Shown here in pieces: positions 52,873-60,888 of a DNA stretch of 64,000 nt. The notes under the pieces were generated by a model. That model was not told the origin of the DNA. It ran no database searches and worked only from the letters and a program-made list of their open reading frames with translations. Source of the stretch: Apiospora phragmitis (lineage: Eukaryota > Ascomycota > Sordariomycetes > Amphisphaeriales > Apiosporaceae); assembly GCA_038363925.1 (NCBI GenBank), contig JAQQWL010000017.1:1-64000 (forward strand). The letters run 5' to 3'. A program made the translations under genes and the position numbers. The stretch's first letter is position 1. Each line of letters begins with the position of its first letter.

Positions 52873-54024
52873 TTGAATAAGGCTTTAAATTTAAAACATT
52901 ATAGTAGTATTAAAACCTATAATATAACACCTATTATTACTTATTCTAATGCAGATATTCTTAAAGTAGATATTCTTAAAGATAATCGAAATAAAATGGG
53001 TATCTACATGTGAACTAACCTAGTTAATGGTAAATCTTATGTAGGTTCATTTTCAGATTTGTATAATAGATTTAGAAAAAATTTATCTTTAAATTTTTTA
53101 GTTTCTTTGTTTTTTCTTGCAGTATCCTCCGGATAAAGGAGGGCAAGAAAAAACATAGCCACCTAAGGTGGCTGAAACTTGGCCGGAGGCCGAGCCCTTC
53201 TATGTTTTTTCTTATCCCATAATCCCATAATCCCATAATCCCATAATCCCATAATCCCATAATCCCATAATCCCATAATCCCATAATCCCATAATCCCAT
53301 AATCCCATAATCCCATAATCCCATAATCCCTCCGGGATAAGGGATAAGGGGATAAGGGATAAGGGATAAGGGATAAGGGATACTGAAAAAACAAAGTCTA
53401 GGACGTACTGGGCTGCGGAGCAGAAAAAGAAATAAAGAAAAATAACAGTAAAAATAGAATTCTTTATTTAAAAATGGTTATTCTAACATTAAACTAGATA
53501 TTTTAGAATTTGGCGAAAAAGATTTACTTTTAGTTAGAGAACAATTTTATCTAGATAAAATAGAACCAGAATACAATATATTAAAAGTGGCAGGTTCTAG
53601 ATTAGGATTTATACATAGTGAAACTAGTCCCTCCGGGCCTTGCCTGGAAGGGACAAGCCTCTCCCAGGCTAGTAAAGATTTAATGAAAAAGAACCATCAA
53701 GGTAGAGGTAAAAGTATACCATCTGAAATAATAACTAAAAGAGTTATAGCACGTTTAGATGGAGTATTTATTATAGTAATAAATAATAATACTAAAGAAA
53801 AATGATCTTTAATTTCTATTAGAAAAGCTGCAGAATTTATAGGTATTCATCATAGTTATTTAGCTAAATCAAGAAAGAATAATAAATTTTTCTTAGCCCT
53901 GCGCACACCTACAAGGGGTGTGCAGGGCTGCGGGGCAGGAAAAGGATTTCTTGTTTATAAATCTTCTACATTTTTAGATGAAATTTATAACAGTGAAAGT
54001 TATATAAAGGCAAACAAAGAATAA
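52873..54024 (+). pseudogene. GIY-YIG endonuclease in split tRNA-Leu B, disrupted
   Basis: GIY-YIG motif KMGIYMWTNLVNGKSYVGSF at about 52996-53052, then LYNRFRKNLSLNFL. The domain is interrupted by about 330 bases of GC-rich elements and a minisatellite (53100-53425). Coding resumes at about 53456 (LFKNGYSNIKLDILEFGEKD, VREQFYLDKIEPEYNILKVA). Two further in-frame GC palindromes follow (53626-53672 and 53896-53941), with WSLISIRKAAEFIGIHHSYL (NUMOD1 type) between them, and TAA at 54022-54024. It is the closest relative of the ORF at 48698. Confidence 0.75.
53192..53425 (+). repeat. Type B element expanded by an 8-bp minisatellite
   Basis: Element ends 'agcccttctatg' and 'aggacgtactgggctgcgga' are intact. 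Its hairpin arm is replaced by about 14 tandem copies of 'cccataat' (about 53214-53330), followed by 'gggataag' repeats on the other arm. A short version sits at 958-1012. Confidence 0.9.
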
Positions 54025-54069
54025 AAAAAAATATAATATAACATTAATTGTATTCTATTTACATTAAAA

Positions 54070-54153
54070 AGGGGTATGATGGAATTGGTAGACATAGATA
54101 ACTTAGGATTATCTGATCGTGAGATTGTGTAGGTTCAAGTCCTGCTGCCCTTA
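54070..54153 (+). tRNA. trnL: tRNA-Leu (UAG)
   Basis: Acceptor aggggta pairs with tgccctt (54146-54152). Anticodon arm gataa-cttagga-ttatc gives UAG; T arm gtagg-ttcaagt-cctgc; long variable arm. It lies between the halves of split gene B. Confidence 0.92.
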
Positions 54154-54177
54154 ATTCGACAAGAGCTAAACAATAAG

Positions 54178-54221
54178 GATTTGATGTAAAAATCATATCC
54201 GTTCAAGTCGGATTTACCTTA
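54178..54221 (+). pseudogene. tRNA-Leu, 3' half (split gene B)
   Basis: Variable arm 'tgatgtaaaaatca', T arm atccg-ttcaagt-cggat and acceptor strand ttacctt (54214-54220), complementary 7/7 to aaggtaa at 52651. A possible UAA anticodon lies just upstream ('caataagga'). Confidence 0.72.
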
Positions 54222-54300
54222 TATGTTGTGGACTTACCCCCACATTTTTTAGTGAATATGCTGCTATGCTAATGACTGCTCTGCAGAAAGTAAAAAATTC

Positions 54301-54314
54301 TTAGTGATATAGTG
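54301..54314 (+). promoter_or_regulatory. Candidate promoter/processing motif, copy 3
   Basis: TTAGTGATATAGTG, the core of the box upstream of rnl. It is followed by a tRNA-like element and a LAGLIDADG ORF. Confidence 0.4.
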
Positions 54315-54467
54315 AAAAGCTAGAAATAAAGAAAAATTATATAGAAGAATAGGTACAGGCGGCTAACAATTTATCTAACATGTTTGTCCCCTCCGGCCTA
54401 GGCCTCCGGCCAAGTTTCTAACCGCACCTGCGGTGCTGAAACTTGGCCGGGAGCCCGAGAAAGGTTG

Positions 54468-54528
54468 AAGAATTAAAAGAAATTTGTATATTTTGGTTAG
54501 TTTAAGGGTGCAACTCCTTTGATTCTTA
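54468..54528 (+). pseudogene. tRNA-like element (acceptor plus T arm)
   Basis: 'aagaatt' and 'gattctt' pair with one G-T pair, with a T-arm hairpin 'aagggtgcaactccttt'. There are 29 bases between, with no convincing D or anticodon arm. Confidence 0.45.
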
Positions 54529-54626
54529 ATGCAAAGATTATTATTTTCATAAAACTTTTTACAAATACCATCAAAATAGAATGAGATAAGACCTTTAGCC
54601 TTTCAATATTGTCTATTAAGGTCAAT

Positions 54627-56221
54627 ATGTGTTTTTTACACCTTGGTTTATTTGTTGCCTTCATTTGTATTATGCTAATTCAATTGATTGGCTGACAACT
54701 AGGCTTCGGTAATATTTATTGAATCTTCTTATTTATTCTGAGCTTTAGTATTTTAGTTTACATTAAGAGTCCTTTATTACAATCTTGCATATCGTGCTAT
54801 CATTGTGAATTTGTATGTCACTCACCTTTAGTGACTTCTCCTGCGGTATCTTCAACCTTTAAAGTTCGAAATTATTCTACTGACAATTCAGCTGGTAAAA
54901 ATTTAAACCAGGAGCTAGCTTGTCTAATAATAGATAACCTTGACTCTCAATCAATTAGTATTCAGTTACCTGCAGGGTGCGCAGGAAAACCCCCATTAAA
55001 AATATCTTGTGATTTCATTGAATGATTTAGAGGGTTTACTGATGCTGAAGGTTGCTTCTTGGTCTCCCCTAATAGAGGTTCATCTTTCACTTTTAAATTT
55101 AAAATAAAACTCCATATAGATGATATGGAGGCTTTGAATTATATTCAAAATACATTGCAATTAGGTAAAGTTCGTGTAAGTAGAACGGATCCTTAAGCTA
55201 CTTTAGAGATAACAGTTCAACAAGAAATCGCTGTAATTATAGCCATTTTTTCTGCTTCGCTGCCCAGCGCACCCCTTGCCGGTGCGCGCAGGGCTAAATA
55301 TAATTTAAATACTACTAAACATCTTAACTTCTTAGCTTTTGAACAGGCTTTCTGGTTATATATAGAACAAAATAGCAAGGAAGCACGTTTAAATTTAAAA
55401 CCGGAAATAGATATTATTAGAGGTAAAATGAATTTTCAAAGAACTGATTTCAATTTAAAATCTGAACATAAATTCAATATTACACCTTATTGACTACTAG
55501 GGTTCTCTGAAGGGGATGGTTCCTTTTAATTTGAAGCACAAAAAACGCATTGGTTTTTGCTATAAAGCAAAAAGGTAATCTAGAGTTCTTTAATGCAATA
55601 AAAGATTTCTTACTTAATTTAGCCGCGCAAGATAAAGAAAATGGAGTCAATGTTAACGAGAACGGCTTTAGAGTAGACATTAAAGAAAAAGGTTTATTTC
55701 TTTTAAGTGTTAATGACAAGTATTTTAAGGAATTTGTATTAATACCTCTTTTCGATGATCTAACTTGACACAGTAAAAAATATTTGGATTACTGTGATTG
55801 AAAAGCTATATCCAAGATTTTTAACTTAGGGTTCCATTATCTTCCTGAGGGAGAAGCTTTAATCCTGCGTATCTTAAGCCAAATGAAAAATAACCGTTTA
55901 TCTACTTCAAAGGCACAAAGGGTAGACAGAGATATGCTTATGTCTAAAATAGATAGATTGATCAATACTCCTTCTAACTACGAAATTAAAGAGGATGGTA
56001 AGATATATATCAAGTCTTTAAAAAGATATCGTAATGATACTAAACCTATAGCTGTACAAATGGTTGAACTATCTACAGGTAATGTTTTTAATTCCTTTAA
56101 TTCTATAGCTGCTTGTGGTAAATTTTTAGAGGTGTCATACCCTACTGCATTCAACAGAGTTAGTTCTGGAAATCCTTTTAAATTCCAACCTTTCGCCCAG
56201 GACTAGCTGGGCTAGGCCGAA
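54627..56221 (+). pseudogene. Free-standing LAGLIDADG/NUMOD1 gene, decayed
   Basis: ATG 54627. The N-terminus has hydrophobic segments (HLGLFVAFICIMLIQLIGWQ; IFLFILSFSILVYI), then TFKVRNYSTDNSAGKN. LAGLIDADG motif 1 is [17 protein letters not shown] at about 55015; a TAA at 55194-55196 and an in-frame GC palindrome (about 55255-55298) follow; motif 2 is PYWLLGFSEGDGSF at about 55490, directly followed by TAA and a frameshift near 55550. The remainder reads FFNAIKDFLLNLAAQDKENG, LIPLFDDLTWHSKKYLDYCD and a NUMOD1-like end (SFNSIAACGKFLEVSYPTAF), running into a GC palindrome at about 56190. It is a paralogue of the C-terminal half of the gene at 42589-46512. Confidence 0.7.
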
Positions 56222-56416
56222 GGGGATAAAAGAGTTTATCTTAGAAAAGTGGAGGTAGAAAAATAATTAATAAAAGTCGCGAAGCATTATTAATTTAATA
56301 AGCTATCATACTAATGAAAGATATTATTATTCTATTCGCGCTTTTTGGTAAATAACCTTATGATTTTATTATTTGAGGGTTATTTTCCAGGGTTTATTAT
56401 ACTATATAATCCCTAA

Positions 56417-56490
56417 TATGTTGTTGACTAATCGGGTAAGTCATAAATTTTTGGTATTTACTATTGAGTGTTCGAGTCACTCCAACATAA
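56417..56490 (+). tRNA. trnQ: tRNA-Gln (UUG)
   Basis: Acceptor tatgttg pairs with caacata (56483-56489). D arm gact-aatcgggta-agtc; anticodon arm taaat-ttttggt-attta gives UUG; T arm gagtg-ttcgagt-cactc. Confidence 0.9.
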
Positions 56491-56526
56491 ATTTTAAGTG
56501 GTCATATGTATAGTTATTTCCTCAAC

Positions 56527-56612
56527 CATCTGCTCAGCAGCCCAGTACGTCCTGGGACTTTGTTTTTTCTTATCCTTCGGATAAGAAAAAAACAAAGAAG
56601 GGAAGGGCTATT
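56527..56612 (+). repeat. Type B element, inverted
   Basis: 'cagcagcccagtacgtcctg', hairpin 'ttttttcttatccttcggat' and 'aagaagggaagggct' at the other end: the reverse complement of 36641 and 42233. Copies in both orientations show that it is dispersed rather than locally duplicated. Confidence 0.85.
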
Positions 56613-56619
56613 TTTTTTT

Positions 56620-57192
56620 ATGGAAGCCGGCTCTAATCACACAAATAAAAAATTTAGAGTTATAGGTGTAATGCCCAGTATTCTTTAAAAAAGACTTAGT
56701 TAACTTAAATTTCACTTGAAATTTAAAGGTCTCCTATTTGAAAGAGAAATCTCGAAGAACCAGTGTTCGGAGCGAGGGTTGGATAACATCTCCCCTTGGC
56801 TATCAAGTAGATAGGATTGGTACCGTGCAACTCGGAAGGATCCACCAACCTTGTTATTAGTATACTATTCCCTTAATTTATTCTGAGGAGGCTCTTAATA
56901 TTTAGAATAGAAGATGTGCAAATCATCTACAGGGTTCTTTTTTTTTTTTTATTCCTCTATGGATAGGATAGGGGCGAAGATGATAGGAGACCCCACTTTT
57001 CCTATCTCACGCTATTTATTTATTAATTAAAATTATTAATAAATAAATTTAAAATTAAAATTTGAAGAATTACCATTATTAAGTATGCTTTTTTAAGAGT
57101 ATATAACTTCTTTTGCCCTCATACCCTTCATATCCTTGATATCATTAGTGATAAAGAGATAAAGGGATAAAGGGGACGAAAAGAATGGAAAA
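56620..57192 (+). other. Spacer between tRNA-Gln and the nad1 3' end
   Basis: Contains 'aacttaaatttcacttgaaatttaaa', a long palindrome near 56702, a run of T at 56939, and a GATATC palindrome with 'gataaagagataaagggata' at 57133-57178. I see no gene. The stretch 56745-56860 ('gtgttcggagcgagggttgg') has a balanced composition but is not recognised. Confidence 0.4.
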
Positions 57193-57241
57193 ATAGGGAG
57201 CTTCAACCTCCAAATTCTCAGTTCAAGTCTGAGTAAATTAG
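57193..57241 (+). pseudogene. 3' half of a tRNA, probably tRNA-Trp (UCA)
   Basis: The anticodon arm ggag-cttcaac-ctcc would carry UCA, and a T arm ctcag-ttcaagt-ctgag follows. No matching acceptor 5' strand or D arm is visible; a palindrome lies immediately upstream. Confidence 0.35.
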
Positions 57242-57284
57242 TTTAATTTCCTTTACGAAGGTGAATTTATAAATACATATATAT

Positions 57285-57488
57285 AATGGTTTAAGTTTAG
57301 GAGTAAAAAGTTCTATAATGATTTTTACTTTTATTTGAGTTAGAGCATCTTTCCCTAGAATACGTTTTGATCAATTAATGTCTTTCTGTTGTACAGTATT
57401 ATTACCAGTAGTGTTTGCATTTATTGTACTAGTTCCTTGTATTTTATATAGTTTTGATATATTCCCTATTAATATAAGCTTATTCTAA
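57285..57488 (+). pseudogene. nad1: NADH dehydrogenase subunit 1, 3' end
   Basis: Reads GLSLGVKSSIMIFTFIWVRA, SFPRIRFDQLMSFCCTVLLP and VVFAFIVLVPCILYSF to TAA 57486-57488. These are the last 65 or so residues of nad1, with TGA as Trp. The frame begins abruptly after a tRNA fragment; the middle of nad1 is not upstream. Together with the 5' piece at 16560 it still lacks about 150 residues. It could be a 3' exon of a gene whose other exons were displaced, or a leftover of a duplication. Confidence 0.8.
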
Positions 57489-57611
57489 ATACCATAATAT
57501 CTCGCTATGTTTAGATATTTATGTATAATTAATTCTCTTATTTTTGTTTCCCCTTTTTTTTTATCCCTACGTTGTGTCGTAGGCAAAATCAGGGGGGGGT
57601 CAGAGGAGGTG

Positions 57612-57677
57612 AGAGAATCTGTCATGTAATTGTTTACTTATGATGTAATTTTAGTTTAATTATATGGGAAGTTTGAA
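57612..57677 (+). repeat. Shared nad1 3'-flank segment, copy 2
   Basis: Same segment as 16992-17056 ('catgtaattgtttacttatg', 'tttaattatatgggaagttt'). Confidence 0.85.
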
Positions 57678-57697
57678 AATTTTTTTTTGATAAAGGT

Positions 57698-58479
57698 ATG
57701 AAGATCAAATTATTATTAGTCATAAAATGTATCGGGTTTTATTCATTTAAGTGGGTTTGCTTAGGTTCTTATATAGCTCACTCGATTTCCTCAAATATTC
57801 ATTATCCTGAATGTGTTTTTATTTTGGTTTGTATGGTTTGTTTAGTCATATCACTAAATTATCATTTAATTTTGAAAAAATTTAATTTAATTAAGTTATT
57901 ATCAAGATTTAACTTTTATAATAAATATTTAGCTAACTTTATAAAACATGTAAAGTATTATCCCATAGAGCATGAATATACACTTAAAGCTATGCCTTTT
58001 GTTAGTTTGACAGCAATTGTATGTTTGGGTGAAGTAACGGAGCTTATAGGAAATTCATTAGCTGTGTTAGCTAATCAAGATAATAACATAGATACTCTGA
58101 CACAATTAAAAACTCTACAACATCATTGAAGACAGTTAGATAATATTTTAATAGAGCAGTGCGCTAATGCAAATGGTATAATATCTAAAAGTACTGCACG
58201 AGCTATTAGACATAGTATAGTATAGAATATCATATAACGTACGGGGAGATTTCTGCATATTATGGTTCTCTGGAGTTTGAACATGCTAGAGATGTCTTAA
58301 CAATCTTAAAAATTAAAATTATAGAATTAACTGATTGTGGGTTTGTAACGGATAATTCCTATAAACCTAACGGTGATTTAATAACTAATGTTTCGGATTA
58401 TGTAGACGAATTCAAACAAGCTTTTGATAAATGAAATAGAGATTATTATAGAAGACTACCTAGTTTTCCTATAGATTAA
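57698..58479 (+). pseudogene. Unknown membrane-anchored ORF with a 5-bp duplication frameshift
   Basis: Not recognised. ATG 57698. The N-terminal half has membrane segments (KIKLLLVIKCIGFYSFKWVC; CVFILVCMVCLVISLNYHLI; MPFVSLTAIVCLGEVTELIG). The frame stops at TAG about 58223 in 'catagtatagtatagaat'. Subtracting one 5-base 'tagta' unit lets it continue as EYHITYGEISAYYGSLEFEH, ARDVLTILKIKIIELTDCGF, and DEFKQAFDKWNRDYYRRLPS to TAA 58477-58479, about 259 residues. It follows the same nad1-flank repeat as the ORF at 17122 and shares its layout (membrane N-terminus, soluble C-terminus), though I see no clear sequence identity. Confidence 0.5.
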
Positions 58480-60092
58480 ATATAAATATATATTTATTTT
58501 AATAGTATATTACCTACCTTTGTATAAGCTTTATTTAAACCTAAAAAAGAAAATAACTATTTAATGATAGTTATTTTTAATATTTAGATCCTCTATAAGA
58601 ATATTAAATATAATCTATTTTCATTGCCTTTGGTCTCTATTTACCATGAAGTGATATGAGGGAACAAGAGAATTACGGAGAAGATATTTTTGTCTTTCTG
58701 ATATTAGTATAGATAAAAATAATAAAGCCGTAACAAAATAACTTTATTATTAACCATTACTCATAGTATATTACCTACCGTTGTATAAGCTTTATTATTA
58801 ACCATTACTCATAGTAATGTATTTGTAAATGAAGTTATATACTCTGGTACTAAAACTAGTTTTTAGAAAAGAAAAGAAAAGAAAAAGAAAAAGTAAAGAA
58901 AAAAAAAAGCAAGAAAGAAAGAAAAGAAACTCTATTCATGGCTAAAGACTTTTTAGTGATGTAGTAGTACTTTAGATGGTTATAAGAAAATTGACATTTT
59001 CTTGACATTTTATAGACGCAAGTTTTTTATATATTAATTGACTTTTTTTTTCGGCTCCGCAGCCCAGTACGTCCTAGGACTTTGTTTTTTCTTATCCTTC
59101 GGATAAGAAAAAAACATAGAAGGGCTAATTTTATTCTAAATTTTATAATAAAAACCCGGGCATTAATTGGCCACCTTGTCGTGGTACCCGGGCTTATTAA
59201 TGTATATAAGTATACATTAAACCAAGACCAGTTAACTTCGTGTTTTATCGAAGTCTTTGATTAGAAAGAAAAGATCACGGATAATCTTTCTTAAATCAGT
59301 AATCATCAACTTGATACTTTTATCTCTTATCCCCCATTTTTTTTTTTCTTTGAGACGAGAGCTGGTGATTACAAGATCTTGTCCTTTAATTTGTGACACA
59401 CAAAATTTAGATTATTCTGGGCCTCCGCCAAGTTCCAGTCGTCTTTAAAGACGACTTCTAGGCCTCCGCCCAAGTTTCAGCACCGCTAATTATAAAAAAA
59501 ATCGAATATTTTTTTTGGCCTTTCGCCCAGGACTAGCTGGGCTAGTTTTTTCAAACAGGTTTGGAAAAACAAGTTTCCCCAAACTAGTTTCTGCCGCCAC
59601 CCTTGGTGGCAGAAACTTGGCCTTCGGGCTAGGCCGAAGGGTGCGGTTAAAAACTAAAAAAAAAAGATTTTCTTTTTTTTTTATCAGCCCGAAACTAAAA
59701 ATTTAAAAATATATTAGTATTATAAAAAATTAAAAATAAAGATCTAGACCTAAAACCAACGAGGTTTGTTTTAAATTTTCTTATCTGTTTTTTGCCAGAT
59801 ATCGCTGATATCACTAGTGATAAAGCGATAAAGGCACTAAAAAATTGGCAATAATACACATAAAACCATAAAATTCTTCCTATTACATACTATAATTGGT
59901 AATACAAGGGAATTAGTTTTTAACCTTATACAGTATAGTATTTTAAATCAAACATCTCCTTGTTTATCACTGATCTGCTCATATCACTACGTGATAAAGG
60001 GGGAATCGTTAGATAAAAACTATATATAATATTAGCTAAGGTTATTAATTTAAATGACTATTTAATCGGTATTAATTAAATATATACATATT
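58480..60092 (+). repeat. Long spacer with direct repeats, purine tract and GC-rich elements
   Basis: No gene seen. Direct repeats: 'tagtatattacctacc' plus 'ttgtataagctttatt' at about 58506 and 58763, and 'taaccattactcatagta' at about 58750 and 58799. An A/G-only tract lies at about 58866-58928. There is a TAGTGATGTAGTAG motif at 58953 and an inverted type B element at 59050-59128. A cluster of several GC-rich palindromes at 59418-59695 repeats the block at 47818-47985, and GATATC palindromes lie at 59796-59832 and 59965-60002. Confidence 0.7.
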
Positions 60093-60167
60093 GGTGGATA
60101 TAGTTCAATCGGTAGAGCGACTGTATGTGGCACAGTAAGTTCCCTGTTCAAGTCAGGGTATCCACCC
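60093..60167 (+). tRNA. trnH: tRNA-His (GUG)
   Basis: Acceptor ggtggat pairs with atccacc (60160-60166). Anticodon arm actgt-atgtggc-acagt gives GUG; T arm ccctg-ttcaagt-caggg. Confidence 0.93.
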
Positions 60168-60177
60168 ATTAAATTTG

Positions 60178-60240
60178 CCCTGCGCGCACCTCAGTTATCA
60201 CTGATATCTCTTAGAGATAAGAAGGGGTGCGCAGGGTACG
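60178..60240 (+). repeat. GC-rich hairpin with a GATATC palindrome inside
   Basis: Outer arms 'gccctgcgcgcacc' and 'ggggtgcgcagggt' enclose 'ttatcactgatatctcttag'. One palindrome family is inserted in the loop of another. Confidence 0.75.
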
Positions 60241-60264
60241 CAGAGTATATAAATTAAATTCTAA

Positions 60265-60337
60265 AGCTTGAGTAGTTTAAAGGTAAAACCTTATTTTCAT
60301 ACAGTAAAGATGGAAGTTCAATTCTCCCCTCAAGCTA
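60265..60337 (+). tRNA. trnM: tRNA-Met (CAU), copy 3
   Basis: Acceptor agcttga pairs with tcaagct (60330-60336). D arm gttt/aaac; anticodon arm ttatt-ttcatac-agtaa gives CAU. Confidence 0.82.
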
Positions 60338-60710
60338 ACTATATATTTTTAAGAAATATCTATTTATAAATATATGTCTATTATAATAAATATATATTTC
60401 TTTTCTTATTTCCTGATATCCGTGGGAAGAAAGGGTTATTAATAACACTTAACAAAAATAAGTCTAAATAGTCTTAGTATATTAGTCTTAGGGTCCCCGT
60501 TATTTTTATTAATATTTTTGGTCCCCTTTATCCCGGTTATCACGACGTGATAACCGGGATAAAAGGTGAAGATATTGTAACTTAATTGAAAAAATTAAAT
60601 GGTATAAGTTATTTGGTGCCAAAGGCAAAAACCTTATCTAAATGTAATAAAATAAAACCTAATATATAATTGAAAGTAGATAATACATACATATATGTAT
60701 ATTTATTTAA

Positions 60711-60787
60711 ATCAGTGATAGTTTAATAGGCTAAAACCTTAATTTCATGTATTATTTAAGATGAGATTTCGATTTTCTCTCCTGGTT
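60711..60787 (+). tRNA. trnM: tRNA-Met-like (CAU), copy 4
   Basis: Anticodon loop ttcatgt gives CAU with a 4-bp stem, T arm gagat-ttcgatt-ttctc. The acceptor atcagtg/tcctggt has a mismatch. It is probably a fourth CAU tRNA gene, or a drifting copy of the previous one. Confidence 0.6.
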
Positions 60788-60888
60788 TAATAAAAGGTTC
60801 TTAAAAGTCTTTACAGGACAAGCCTCGAAAAAAAAAATATATTTTTTTTTTCGGGACTAAGAAGTTTTATTTTTATTCAAATTATATA

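Noticed and set aside
53072..53394. Minus-strand proteins with repeated GLWDYGIM units
   Set aside because: They are the translation of an 8-base tandem repeat within a palindromic element, and every frame is open for the same trivial reason.
16560..57488. Trans-splicing of nad1 from two distant pieces
   Set aside because: About 150 internal residues are missing from the window, the 5' piece has two frameshifts, and no group II half-intron ends flank the pieces. Partial duplication is simpler.
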